From an uncultured Ruminococcus sp. (lineage in GTDB: Bacteria > Bacillota > Clostridia > Oscillospirales > Acutalibacteraceae), in NCBI GenBank assembly GCA_902765855.1, contig CACXBF010000001.1, positions 253,117 to 317,116 on the forward strand: a DNA stretch of 64,000 bases, given 5' to 3'. Positions 46,229 through 55,393 of the stretch are shown piece after piece (within the stretch, counting starts at the first letter, position 1; each line of letters starts with the position of its first letter). Below the pieces are notes generated by a model. The model was not told the origin of the DNA, did not search any database, and saw only the letters and a program-made list of their open reading frames with translations. The position numbers and the translations under genes were made by a program.

Positions 46229-46471
46229 GTGGTAAAAATTTTTAGATTAAAAGAATTGCGAAAAACAAAGAAAATATCTCAAGTAAAGTTAGCAATGGAT
46301 TTAAACATGAGTCAAAATAATATTAGTAGATATGAAACAGAAGTACGCCAAGCTGATTATAAAACGTTAATTGCTTTTGGCGATTATTTTAATGTTTCAG
46401 TAGATTTTTTACTTGGCAGAACTGATAACCCCGAATTAAATTGTAAGTTTTTGATTGATACAAAAAAATAA
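46229..46471 (+). CDS. XRE-family regulator
   Basis: The 80-residue protein is little more than one helix-turn-helix domain: RLKELRKTKKISQVKLAMDL, MSQNNISRYE, and a C-terminal DFLLGRTDNP. The start is uncertain. The GTG at 46229 lies only about 10 bases after a likely -10 box and inside AGGGGTGG; that ribosome site is best placed for the ATT at 46238, which would give the usual (M)FRLKELRK start. It opens an AT-rich three-gene cassette and probably represses its own promoter. Confidence 0.8.
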   Translation: MVKIFRLKELRKTKKISQVKLAMDLNMSQNNISRYETEVRQADYKTLIAFGDYFNVSVDFLLGRTDNPELNCKFLIDTKK

Positions 46472-46495
46472 ATCTATTTTAGGAGTGATTAAATT

Positions 46496-47443
46496 ATGAA
46501 AAAATTGAAAATTTTAGTTTCTCTGGCTTTAGCTGTTACATCTGTGGCATCATTAGCAGCTTGTCAGAAAAATGAAGAAGTTTTATCAGAAAACTATGAT
46601 TTTGATGAAAGTTCTGATTCATATGAATCTTCTGTCGTACTTTCGTCTGAAACAAAATCTGAAATATCAGAACTTTCTAAATCATCAGAAAAAGTTTTAG
46701 ACCCATTTGAAAAACTTAAAATTACATATACTGGAACTTCACCATATATAGTTGTATCTACTGATAACTCATCGTGCGATAGTATTATAAAAGAAAATTT
46801 TAATTATCAGATTGAGGATAAAAAATATAAAAATGGTGATAGTTTTGAAGTTACGGCTGTATATGATTCGTATAGTATAGAAACATTAGGATATTCAGTG
46901 TTAAATAATAAGAAAAGTTACACAATCAAAGATTGTCCCGAATTTATAACTAATATAGATGGTTTAGATTTATCTGAAATGCAATCAGAAATAAACGACA
47001 AATTAACTGTTGTAACTGCAGCGAAGGAGGGAGATAATTTTTTTGCGGGATTTCCTCTTGATTGGACTTCTGGATATAAATTTAATTCATATGAAAATAA
47101 AGGCTTGAAATCTGCTTATTTAATATCTTTAAAAAGTGATTTTGAAGATAAATACAGCAATGATGCGTATAACAAACTTATGTTAGTGTATGATTATAAC
47201 GTAACAAGTAAGAGGAACGAAGATGATGTAAGAAAAGAAAAAAGGTATGTTATGATAATCGTAAATAACATAAGCTTAGATTGTGACAGTACTGTTAATT
47301 GGGATGTAAATATAGATTATAAAAGTTCAGACAATTATGATGGTTTGATTATTGATGAAGTTACATCTCAAAAAGAGTATTACAATGTAACAGAATTAAG
47401 TACTGCGAAAGATACTTGGGGTGTGCCCAAAATATCAAATTGA
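46496..47443 (+). CDS. Lipoprotein of unknown function
   Basis: The 315-residue protein has a lipoprotein signal (residues 1-22) with lipobox SLAAC and the lipid-modified C23. It continues with a Ser/Glu-rich linker (residues about 25-68) and a folded part with many beta strands. It is presumably anchored on the outer face of the cell membrane. AGGAG lies upstream of the ATG. It follows the XRE gene after 24 bases and precedes the zinc-ribbon membrane gene, with no family recognised. Codon use is more A/T-rich than in the aro and nad operons either side. Confidence 0.75.
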   Translation: MKKLKILVSLALAVTSVASLAACQKNEEVLSENYDFDESSDSYESSVVLSSETKSEISELSKSSEKVLDPFEKLKITYTGTSPYIVVSTDNSSCDSIIKENFNYQIEDKKYKNGDSFEVTAVYDSYSIETLGYSVLNNKKSYTIKDCPEFITNIDGLDLSEMQSEINDKLTVVTAAKEGDNFFAGFPLDWTSGYKFNSYENKGLKSAYLISLKSDFEDKYSNDAYNKLMLVYDYNVTSKRNEDDVRKEKRYVMIIVNNISLDCDSTVNWDVNIDYKSSDNYDGLIIDEVTSQKEYYNVTELSTAKDTWGVPKISN

Positions 47444-47470
47444 ATTTAAAGAAGAAAGGTATTGTTAATT

Positions 47471-48106
47471 ATGGAAAATATAATTGAAAAATTAAATCTT
47501 TCTATTGAATTGATAAATAAGAGAAAAACTTTACAGGAAAAAGTAAATGAGCTTTCACAGTATAATGATTATTTGAATACTCCACAAGTGGATTTTAAAA
47601 TATATAAAGCAAATAATAAAATTACGTCTGCTTCTGTATTTAGAGTTATAAGCAATGTTATGGCTGTCATAGGTGTTATAATGATAATTTCATACTATGC
47701 GTCACTGGCAGGAATTTTTTGGTTAGTTATTGCTGCTATTTTGGGTACTGTTGCAACTACTATTAAAAAAAGTAAATATCAAAAATACATACAGCAAGAT
47801 AATCAATACCGCAGTATGTGTCAAGCTAAATTTGGAGAATATCAAAAAGCAGTAGAAGAATTAAACTCACTTGAAATATATATGAGTAATGCACAGGTTT
47901 GTGTTATACCAAAAGATTATTGGGATAATGCGTTAGAAATCTCAGGATATATACGCAACGGAATTGCAAAAACTGTCGAAGAAGCTATTAGACTTTTACC
48001 TCCGAAGATAAAAGAAACAAATAATATTATATTCTGCCAAAATTGCGGAACACAAAATACTGCAACATCAGCTTTTTGTGTTAAATGCGGTCAAAAATTG
48101 ACTTAA
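47471..48106 (+). CDS. Zinc-ribbon membrane protein
   Basis: The 211-residue protein has an N-terminal coiled coil (residues about 5-30), two close membrane helices (about 57-93), a second helical stretch, and a C-terminal zinc ribbon FCQNCGTQNTATSAFCVKCG. The ATG is 11 bases after AAAGG. It ends the accessory cassette and is followed by a terminator. Function unknown; zinc-ribbon membrane proteins of this shape often accompany lipoproteins in clostridial genomes. Confidence 0.75.
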   Translation: MENIIEKLNLSIELINKRKTLQEKVNELSQYNDYLNTPQVDFKIYKANNKITSASVFRVISNVMAVIGVIMIISYYASLAGIFWLVIAAILGTVATTIKKSKYQKYIQQDNQYRSMCQAKFGEYQKAVEELNSLEIYMSNAQVCVIPKDYWDNALEISGYIRNGIAKTVEEAIRLLPPKIKETNNIIFCQNCGTQNTATSAFCVKCGQKLT

Positions 48107-48117
48107 TTTCGCCTAAA

Positions 48118-48150
48118 ATAAAAAGTGTCGTTCAGTCGGCACTTTTTTTA
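48118..48150 (+). terminator. Terminator of the accessory cassette
   Basis: AAAAAGTGTCG and CGGCACTTTTT pair with one G-T pair around TTCAGT. Confidence 0.8.
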
Positions 48151-48255
48151 TTTTTCCTATTTAATTTTGATGTGATTTATGATACAATAAAATAAGTCTA
48201 AGGTTTTTTAGAATAATAAAATTTTAGAAATGTAAAATAAAAAGAGGTACTGATT

Positions 48256-49725
48256 ATGAAGCGGGAATATGATGTTATTATTGTTGGAGCAGGTGCTGCC
48301 GGACTTTACGGAGCATTGCAGTTTCCTGAGAATGTAAGTGTTTTGCTTATTTCCAAAAGAGAACTTCCACTTTCCAATTCCTCATTGGCACAGGGCGGTG
48401 TTGCGGCTGTTCTTGATAAGAGCCATGATAATTTTAAACTACATATAGCTGATACGCTTATTGCAGGTAAGTATAAAAATAATTTAGCTGCAATCGAGGT
48501 ACTTGTTTCCGAAGGTCCTCAAGATGTTCTAAAGCTTAAAGAGATGGGCGTTGCATTCGACCTTGACGAATCAGGTAAAATGATGATGACACTTGAGGCG
48601 GGACATTCAAGACATAGAATAGTTCACCATAAAGATTCAACGGGCAGAGCTATTGTCGATGCACTTATCGAAAAGGTTAAGGAACATAAGAATGTTGATA
48701 TTCTTGAGAATACACTTCTTTATTCTCTCGAAAAGGCAGATAATGGATTCTTTGCAGGTTTAATTCTCGATAACGGAGAACAGGCTTTTGTTGGTGCAAA
48801 ATACTGCATTATGGCATCTGGCGGTATCGGCAGAGTTTATCAGTATACTACAAACTCGGCTATCGCAACGGGTGACGGTATTACTCTTGCACATATGCTT
48901 GGTGCAAGAATTAAACACCTTAGTTGGATTCAGTTCCACCCAACGGCTTTTGCCGCAGAAGCGGATAGAGAGCGTTTCCTTATAAGCGAGGCTGTTCGTG
49001 GTGAAGGAGCAGTTTTGCTCAACTGCGATGGCGAAAGATTTGCCTTTAATTATGATGAGCGTGGAGAGCTTGCTCCAAGAGATGTTGTTTCAAATGCAAT
49101 CATTCTTGAATCACGCAAAAAGGGCAATGAGAATTTCTATCTTGATATTACACATAAAGACCCAGAATTCGTAAAAAATCGTTTCCCAATGATTTATGAG
49201 CGTTGCCTTGAAGAAGGTATTGATATTACAAAGGATAGAATACCGGTATTCCCATGCCAGCATTACCTTATGGGCGGAATAGATGTTGACCTTAATGCAA
49301 GAACTACTGTCGATAGACTTTATGCCGCAGGAGAATGCTCACACACAGGCGTTCATGGTGCAAACCGCCTTGCGAGTAACTCTTTGCTTGAGGCATTGGT
49401 ATTCTCACGCCGTGCCGCACAGGATATTACAGAAAAGCTCAAAAATGATAAGGGAGTTTCTGTTGGTGAACTTCCACCTAAGGAATCTCTTGAGGGTAAT
49501 GAACTTCCACATGGACTTAGAACCGAAATCAGAAAGATTATGCAGACAGCTCATTTCGTAATTCCGGACCCAAGTGCTGTTCCGGCAGGTTTAAAGCGAG
49601 CAAAGGAAATCAGAGATTTACTCCTTAATGGGCACTACAAAATCGACCACAATTTTGTTGAAGCAAGGAGTCTTGCTTCTGTTGCTTGCATAATTCTTGA
49701 GGAGGTTAGCAATGATTCTGAATAA
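48256..49725 (+). CDS. nadB: L-aspartate oxidase NadB
   Basis: The 489-residue flavoprotein oxidises aspartate to iminoaspartate for NAD synthesis. It has the FAD loop VGAGAAGLYGAL, SSLAQGGVAAV, HRIVHHKDSTGRAIVDAL and YAAGECSHTGVHGANRLASNSLLEALVF (given by its ends), the marks of the fumarate reductase/NadB family. AGAGG precedes the ATG. The last 14 bases overlap nadC. NadA, quinolinate synthase, which normally acts between NadB and NadC, is not in this operon. Confidence 0.95.
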   Translation: MKREYDVIIVGAGAAGLYGALQFPENVSVLLISKRELPLSNSSLAQGGVAAVLDKSHDNFKLHIADTLIAGKYKNNLAAIEVLVSEGPQDVLKLKEMGVAFDLDESGKMMMTLEAGHSRHRIVHHKDSTGRAIVDALIEKVKEHKNVDILENTLLYSLEKADNGFFAGLILDNGEQAFVGAKYCIMASGGIGRVYQYTTNSAIATGDGITLAHMLGARIKHLSWIQFHPTAFAAEADRERFLISEAVRGEGAVLLNCDGERFAFNYDERGELAPRDVVSNAIILESRKKGNENFYLDITHKDPEFVKNRFPMIYERCLEEGIDITKDRIPVFPCQHYLMGGIDVDLNARTTVDRLYAAGECSHTGVHGANRLASNSLLEALVFSRRAAQDITEKLKNDKGVSVGELPPKESLEGNELPHGLRTEIRKIMQTAHFVIPDPSAVPAGLKRAKEIRDLLLNGHYKIDHNFVEARSLASVACIILEEVSNDSE

Positions 49726-50548
49726 AATTTATGTTGATAATTTAATTAAAACAGCTCTTTTAGAGGATATCAATTATTGTGATGTTACAACAGATTACCT
49801 CATTCCTGCCGAGCAGATGGGCAAGGGTAGACTTGTTGCAAAGGCAGAGGGCATACTTTGTGGTGCAGAGGTTGCCGCAAGAGTTTTTGAACTTATAGAT
49901 AGTGATATTAAAATCGAAATTCTCATCAAAGACGGTGAGAGCGTAAAATATGGCGATGAGATTATGCGTCTTGAGGGCAGAACAGCTTCACTTTTAAAGG
50001 GCGAGAGAACTGCACTCAACCTTATTCAGCATATGAGCGGTATTGCTACGGCAGCTAATCAAGCGATGAAAATTGTTGAGGGTACTAATGCAAGTATCGC
50101 TGATACAAGAAAGACGCTTCCTGGTATGCGTCCTCTTCAGAAGTATGCTGTTATGACAGGCGGTGCAAAAAATCACCGTTATAATCTTTCTGATGCAGCT
50201 ATGCTCAAGGATAATCATATTGATGCAGCAGGCGGAATCACAGCAGCAGTTACTGCTTTGAGAAAGAAAATCGGTCATATGACAAAGATTGAGGTTGAAA
50301 CAAGAAACCTCGACGAACTCAAAGAGGCTCTTGCAGTTAGAGCAGATATAATTATGCTCGATAATATGAGTCCTGAACTTATGAAAGAAGCTGTTGCAAT
50401 TACTAACGGCCGAGCAGTGCTTGAGGCTTCAGGCGGTATCACTAATGAAACTTTGAGAGCTGTTGCTGAAAGTGGTGTTGATATTATTTCAATAGGAGCA
50501 TTAACACACTCAGTAAAAGCTTTTGATATTTCTATGTATATAAAATAA
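49712..50548 (+). CDS. nadC: Quinolinate phosphoribosyltransferase NadC
   Basis: The 278-residue enzyme makes nicotinate mononucleotide from quinolinate and PRPP. DTRKTLPGMRPLQKYAV, GGAKNHRYNLSDAAMLKDNH and IEVETRNLDE are characteristic. The ATG at 49712 follows GAGGAGG within the end of nadB; longer frames belong to nadB. It ends the pair and is followed by a terminator. Confidence 0.96.
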   Translation: MILNKIYVDNLIKTALLEDINYCDVTTDYLIPAEQMGKGRLVAKAEGILCGAEVAARVFELIDSDIKIEILIKDGESVKYGDEIMRLEGRTASLLKGERTALNLIQHMSGIATAANQAMKIVEGTNASIADTRKTLPGMRPLQKYAVMTGGAKNHRYNLSDAAMLKDNHIDAAGGITAAVTALRKKIGHMTKIEVETRNLDELKEALAVRADIIMLDNMSPELMKEAVAITNGRAVLEASGGITNETLRAVAESGVDIISIGALTHSVKAFDISMYIK

Positions 50549-50556
50549 TCAAAGAT

Positions 50557-50586
50557 AAAGAGAATCCGAAAGGGTTCTCTTTTTTA
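50557..50586 (+). terminator. Terminator of nadBC
   Basis: AGAGAATCC and GGGTTCTCT (one G-T pair) around GAAA are followed by a T run. Confidence 0.85.
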
Positions 50587-50608
50587 TGTCTTTATTTTGG
50601 AAAAATTA

Positions 50609-50637
50609 TTGACAAGATAGATGTGCAGTGCTATAAT
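50609..50637 (+). promoter_or_regulatory. Consensus promoter of the TetR gene
   Basis: TTGACA (50609-50614) and TATAAT (50632-50637) are exactly 17 bases apart. Two copies of AATAAAAATTCAAT follow in tandem (50645-50672), with the palindrome ATTCAATGAAT across their junction; this may be the TetR operator. Confidence 0.8.
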
Positions 50638-50700
50638 TTCGTTAAATAAAAATTCAATGAATAAAAATTCAATAAAATAACTTTTCGTAGGAGCTTATTT

Positions 50701-51273
50701 ATGAATAAACGAGAAGAGCAAAAGGAAGAACGAAGAAATAAAATACTCGAGGTTAGCTTAGATTTATTCGTCGAAAAAGGCTTTGCAGGAACTAAGATAA
50801 GTGACATTTCTGCGGCGGCAAATATGAGTGCGGGGCTTTTCTTTCATTACTTTGAGTCTAAGGAGCAGGTTTATAAAGAACTTGTAGAGATGGGGCTTGG
50901 TGGAACTCAAAATTCTATGCAAATTCAGTTTGATGACCCGATTGATTTTTTTGAATGTGTTACTGATTGGATTTTTTCATCAATAAATTTGAATAGAAAT
51001 GTTGCAAAGATGTTTGTGCTTATGGCTAATGCACAGATAGACAAAGGAACACCTGAACATATTCGTGAAATTGCATTAAAGGTTAATAACATCTCCGAAT
51101 CTGTCAAGCTGATTGAAGAAGGTCAGAAATCGGGTTCAATTCGACAAGGAAATCCTATAGAGCTTTCAATAGCTTTTTGGTGTGCAATACAAGGAATTGC
51201 AACATTTGCGGCAATAAATCCTGATGCACCTTGTCCAAAGGCTGAATGGATAGTTGATATTTTAAGAGCATAA
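50701..51273 (+). CDS. TetR-family regulator
   Basis: The 190-residue protein has a TetR helix-turn-helix (RRNKILEVSLDLFVEKGFAGTKISDISAAANMSAGLFFHYFESK, residues 11-54, described by position) and a C-terminal ligand-binding domain. GGAG precedes the ATG. It is co-transcribed with the oxidoreductase gene 26 bases downstream and likely controls it. The substrate sensed is unknown. Confidence 0.88.
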   Translation: MNKREEQKEERRNKILEVSLDLFVEKGFAGTKISDISAAANMSAGLFFHYFESKEQVYKELVEMGLGGTQNSMQIQFDDPIDFFECVTDWIFSSINLNRNVAKMFVLMANAQIDKGTPEHIREIALKVNNISESVKLIEEGQKSGSIRQGNPIELSIAFWCAIQGIATFAAINPDAPCPKAEWIVDILRA

Positions 51274-51299
51274 ATAAATTTAATAGGAGGAAAACTGCT

Positions 51300-52784
51300 A
51301 TGAAAAAAATTGTTATTGTAGGTGGAGGAATTTCGGGCCTTACTTCTGGAATCTTTGCACAGAAATATGGCTTTGAAAGCATAGTGCTTGAAAAAAATTC
51401 TGTCGCAGGCGGAGAATGTACAGGCTGGGATAGGCAGGGCAGTCATATAGACGGCTGTATTCATTGGCTTACAGGTACTAAAAAGGATACTGAGCTTTAT
51501 GATTTGTGGTGCGAAGTTGGCGCTTTAGACGGCATTGATATAATCAATTTAGACTATTATTATATGTTTGAATATGATGGAAAAAAGATATGTTTCTATA
51601 ATGATTATAATAAGTTAAGAGAGGAACTTTTGTCTGTATCTGCTGAAGATTCTGAACTGATTGATGAATTTATCTCCGCTTGCAAGGCTGTGGAAAGTAT
51701 TGAAATGCCTACATCAAAGCCTATGGATATGATGAGTATCATTGATATGATGAAGCTCGGCAAAAAGATGATGTCAGGCTTTGGTGCTATGAAAAAATAT
51801 AGTGCAGTAAGCTGTAAGGAATTTGCAGAGAGGTTCAAAAGTCCTATTCTGCAAAAAGTGTTTAGGAGCTTTATGCCGGATAATTATTCCATTTCACAGG
51901 TTATGTTTTCTTATGCTACCATTGTGAGTGGCAACGGCGGTATTCCTGTTGGAGGCTCTAAAGCTATGGCTATGAGAATGGCAGATAAATATAAATCTCT
52001 CGGCGGTCAGCTAAGACTTAATACAAGCGTAGATGAAATTATCATAAAGGACGGCAAAGCAGTAGGAGTAAAACTTCAGAATGGGGATATTATTGACGCA
52101 GATTATGTTATTTCAACCTGTGATGCAAATGTCACCCTACAAAAACTACTTCGTGGCAAGTATGTTGATAAACAGCTTCAACCATACTACGATGACCTTG
52201 AAAATAATCCCCTGCAATCAAATGTTCTTGTAGCATTTGCTGTTGACGGCGATGTTAGCAATTTGCCGATTTCATTTATATTTGATTCTGAAAAGTATGA
52301 AATTGCAGGAAAAACCGAAGATAGAGTTGGTATGAGGGTATACTCATACGATAAATCTCTTGTTAAAAATGGCAAGACAACCATTACATCTTATATTTCT
52401 CAAAACACACAACAATTTGATTACTGGAAAAAGCTTTATGAAAATAAAGAAGCCTATAAAGCTGAAAAAATGCGTATTGCTGAGGAAATTCTAAAGCGTA
52501 TTTTAAAGCATTTTCCAGAGCTTGAGAGCAGAATTAAGATTATAGATGTAGCAACGCCTGCAACCTATGAGAGATATTGCGGAGCATATAAAGGCTCTTG
52601 GATGTCTTTTATGTCTACACCTAAATCTAAACAATCACGAGGTCATAACGGTAAAATTGACGGTATCGATAATTTCCAACTTTCGGGACAGTGGATATAT
52701 TCACCGGGCGGTTTACCATGTGCCGTAGCAACCGGTAAATTTGCTGTTCAAAGAATATGCAAGGCAGAGAAAATTAAATTATAA
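51300..52784 (+). CDS. CrtI-like FAD-dependent oxidoreductase
   Basis: The 494-residue protein begins MKKIVIVGGGISGLTSGIFA, an FAD dinucleotide loop, and ends with the phytoene desaturase-type region QLSGQWIYSPGGLPCAVATG. It belongs to the phytoene desaturase/carotenoid isomerase group of flavin amine oxidase-like proteins. In gut clostridia such genes are not followed by carotenoid genes and are usually of unknown substrate, possibly lipid or polyketide. AGGAGG precedes the ATG. The neighbours are a TetR gene and a GNAT gene. Confidence 0.85.
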   Translation: MKKIVIVGGGISGLTSGIFAQKYGFESIVLEKNSVAGGECTGWDRQGSHIDGCIHWLTGTKKDTELYDLWCEVGALDGIDIINLDYYYMFEYDGKKICFYNDYNKLREELLSVSAEDSELIDEFISACKAVESIEMPTSKPMDMMSIIDMMKLGKKMMSGFGAMKKYSAVSCKEFAERFKSPILQKVFRSFMPDNYSISQVMFSYATIVSGNGGIPVGGSKAMAMRMADKYKSLGGQLRLNTSVDEIIIKDGKAVGVKLQNGDIIDADYVISTCDANVTLQKLLRGKYVDKQLQPYYDDLENNPLQSNVLVAFAVDGDVSNLPISFIFDSEKYEIAGKTEDRVGMRVYSYDKSLVKNGKTTITSYISQNTQQFDYWKKLYENKEAYKAEKMRIAEEILKRILKHFPELESRIKIIDVATPATYERYCGAYKGSWMSFMSTPKSKQSRGHNGKIDGIDNFQLSGQWIYSPGGLPCAVATGKFAVQRICKAEKIKL

Positions 52785-52799
52785 ATTCGGAGGACTAAA

Positions 52800-53258
52800 A
52801 TGAATATCAGACGAGCAAAAAAAGAGGATATACCACAGATAGAGGAATTGTTATATCAAGTTCAAAAAGTACATTCAGACGGCAGACCGGACCTTTTCAA
52901 AGCAGGCGAGAAAAAGTATACAACAGAAGAACTTGAAACCTTAGTTAAAAATGATGAGAAACCAATGTTTGTCGCAGAAGATGATGTAATACTCGGTTAT
53001 GCTTTTTGCATATTTCAGCATCATGGCAGTTCTATGTATAATAAGACTACTCTTTATATAGACGATTTATGTGTTTCAGAGAAATCAAGAGGTTATAAGG
53101 TCGGTACAAAACTTTATGAATTTGTTTTAGATTTCGCTAAGAAAAACGGTTGCTATAATGTCACTCTTAATGTATGGGATTGTAATGAATCTGCAAAAAT
53201 CTTTTATGAAAAATGCGGCTTAAGTATTCAGAAATACGGTATGGAAAAAATTCTTTAA
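52800..53258 (+). CDS. GNAT-family N-acetyltransferase
   Basis: The 152-residue protein has the GNAT fold. The acetyl-CoA loop is SEKSRGYKVGTKL (residues about 98-110), in the consensus RxxGxG position with one change (GYKVG). NVWDCNESAKIFYEKCGL is the last helix region. The substrate is unknown. GGAGG precedes the ATG, 15 bases after the oxidoreductase stop, so it is in the TetR operon. Confidence 0.85.
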   Translation: MNIRRAKKEDIPQIEELLYQVQKVHSDGRPDLFKAGEKKYTTEELETLVKNDEKPMFVAEDDVILGYAFCIFQHHGSSMYNKTTLYIDDLCVSEKSRGYKVGTKLYEFVLDFAKKNGCYNVTLNVWDCNESAKIFYEKCGLSIQKYGMEKIL

Positions 53259-53361
53259 AAATACTGGAATAAGTTTTTTATTGGTTATTTCCACTTGCCT
53301 ATTGCAGTAATTTATATTAGGATATAATATTATAGCAATAAAAGATACTGCGGAGGGAATT

Positions 53362-53595
53362 ATGCGAAAATCTAACGAAAGAGGTTTGAAGAAAACAGCA
53401 AAGCTTACTGGGGCTATAGCATTTATTGTTGTGTTTACAACATTGATGGCTTTATTAGGCTTTCATCTTGCGTCAAGATATAGAGCAACCATAATGGGCT
53501 TGTTTAATAATGTTACTGAAAAAATATCAGGCATAGAAAACGATATACGAGAAGAAGCAGAAATTGTAGTTTCAATGCCAGAATCTAAAAAATAA
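53362..53595 (+). CDS. Small membrane protein
   Basis: The 77-residue protein has a basic N-terminus, one membrane helix (residues about 15-37) and an acidic C-terminal tail (DIREEAEIVVSMPESKK). GGAGGG lies 4 bases before the ATG. It stands alone with its own terminator. No family recognised. Confidence 0.6.
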   Translation: MRKSNERGLKKTAKLTGAIAFIVVFTTLMALLGFHLASRYRATIMGLFNNVTEKISGIENDIREEAEIVVSMPESKK

Positions 53596-53615
53596 TAATC
53601 TTTTTAATAAAATTT

Positions 53616-53643
53616 AAGCGAGTCTTTTGACTCGCTTGATTTG
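53616..53643 (+). terminator. Terminator of the small membrane gene
   Basis: AAGCGAGTC and GACTCGCTT form a perfect 9-bp stem with a TTTT loop, followed by GATTTG. Confidence 0.75.
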
Positions 53644-53678
53644 CGTTTAATATAAAATAAAATATGAGGAAAAACAAA

Positions 53679-54602
53679 ATGGAAAAAATGTTCTGGGGTG
53701 GCAGAAGATATCGCTCTTTAGATTATATGTTAAAGGAAAGATACGGCGAAAAGCTTTATAAACTATCACTAAATGGTGGAATGACTTGTCCTAATCGTGA
53801 TGGTAAGATTTCCAAGGGCGGTTGTATTTTTTGCAGTGCTGGAGGTTCAGGAGATTTTGCCGCAAATTTTAATACTGATATTGCTAAGCAGATTGAGCAA
53901 GCAAAAACTCTTGTCAGCAAAAAATATCAGGGAGATAGATTTATAGCATATTTTCAAGCCTATACTAATACATATGCTCCTGTTGAATATCTTCGCAAAC
54001 TATTTATAAATACAATTATGCGAGATGATATAGCAATATTGTCGATTGCCACAAGACCCGATTGCCTTGGCGATGATGTTATAGAATTGCTTTCCGAACT
54101 TAATCGCATAAAACCCGTATGGGTAGAATTAGGCTTGCAAACAATAAATGAATCAACGGCAAAGCTTATAAATAGAGGTTACGAGCTTTCGTGTTATGAT
54201 GAAGCAGTCAGAAAACTTAGAAATATTGGTGTTGAAATTATAACTCATATGATTATAGGCTTGCCTCACGAAACAAAAGAAGATATTCTTTCTACAGCAA
54301 AATATATCGGAAAAACAGCCGACGGCATTAAATTACAGCTTATGCATATTTTAAAAAATACAAAACTTCTTGAAATGTATGAAAATGGCGAATTTAAAGC
54401 ACTTACTGAGGAAGAATATATAGAAATAGTTTGTGAGATTATTTCTGTTTTGCCAGAGAAAATGGTAATACACAGATTGACGGGAGATGGAAACCCTGAT
54501 GAACTTATTGCTCCGCTTTGGAGTTTAAGAAAGATGCCGGTGCTTAATGCAATAAACCATAGGTTAAAAGAGTTAGACATTATACAAGGAATAAAATCTT
54601 AA
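53679..54602 (+). CDS. TIGR01212-family radical SAM protein (YtqA/YhcC)
   Basis: The 307-residue protein has a radical SAM cluster motif spread as CPNRDGKISKGGCIFCS near residue 37, the hallmark of this family. IPFQAY-type segment FIAYFQAYTNTYAP and GLQTINESTAKLINRGY follow. The reaction is unknown. The ATG at 53679 follows GAGG with 9 bases between; an ATG 15 bases upstream overlaps that site. It is preceded and followed by spacers, so it is probably monocistronic. Confidence 0.88.
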   Translation: MEKMFWGGRRYRSLDYMLKERYGEKLYKLSLNGGMTCPNRDGKISKGGCIFCSAGGSGDFAANFNTDIAKQIEQAKTLVSKKYQGDRFIAYFQAYTNTYAPVEYLRKLFINTIMRDDIAILSIATRPDCLGDDVIELLSELNRIKPVWVELGLQTINESTAKLINRGYELSCYDEAVRKLRNIGVEIITHMIIGLPHETKEDILSTAKYIGKTADGIKLQLMHILKNTKLLEMYENGEFKALTEEEYIEIVCEIISVLPEKMVIHRLTGDGNPDELIAPLWSLRKMPVLNAINHRLKELDIIQGIKS

Positions 54603-54814
54603 ATAGCAAGAAATTTATTTTTACAATTTTTACTAAATCTAATTTGTTGTTTTATTCTACAATTTATTAGAAAATTTTGTTGAAATAGTAGGAATTTTGC
54701 GGTTTTTATGTGTTGCTACTATATTTTTTTCGTTTGTTGTGTTAAAATACAATTTGGTATCACTGTTTTTAATGCAAATCTTTTGACGAATAAATCATAA
54801 GGATTGATTGGATA

Positions 54815-55309
54815 ATGAAGCATATCATATTCAGAAAAAAACTTATAGCTATACTTTCGGCGATGATTCTTGTAGCTTCTTGTCCGATAGTCGCTATGGC
54901 TGATAATGATTATAGTAGTTCAAGTACTATTAAAACCGAAACTTCTAAGGAAACCTCAAGAATGACTTCTTCCGATTGGGCAGAACTTCAAAGCCAGGTT
55001 GAAGCAGAGATTAGTTCACAGAATGCAGAGCAGAGTGATAAAAAATCAAGTAATGAAAATTCTAAGGGTGGAAGCTTTAAAGATTTTAAAGACGGCAAAT
55101 ATGTCGGAAACGGCGAATGGCTTTTGGTTATAGGTATAATTTTAATAGTACTCGGTGTTGCAGGGATAGGCTTTGTTGTGATTATGATGCTCAGAAGAAA
55201 AAAGATTTCTCAGAGAGCGAATAGCAAACAATATTCTGTAAACAGCCAAAGAAGACCACCGAACAAAAGCGATGGTTCTTCTGGCAGGAGAATTGCACCA
55301 AAAAAATAA
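54815..55309 (+). CDS. Secreted or membrane-anchored Ser-rich protein
   Basis: The 164-residue protein has a signal peptide (residues 1-29, cleaved near AMA-DND), a Ser/Thr/Lys/Glu-rich exported segment, one membrane helix at about residues 104-126, and a basic cytoplasmic tail ending GRRIAPKK. No fold is recognised. It lies upstream of the transketolase genes but is separated by an 84-base gap. AAGGA precedes the ATG. Confidence 0.65.
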   Translation: MKHIIFRKKLIAILSAMILVASCPIVAMADNDYSSSSTIKTETSKETSRMTSSDWAELQSQVEAEISSQNAEQSDKKSSNENSKGGSFKDFKDGKYVGNGEWLLVIGIILIVLGVAGIGFVVIMMLRRKKISQRANSKQYSVNSQRRPPNKSDGSSGRRIAPKK

Positions 55310-55393
55310 CAGGTCAATAAATACGCAATGGATTTCGCATAAAGCGAAAGTCTAAATATATTTCTTATTCATTTTACGGGAGGAATATTATCC

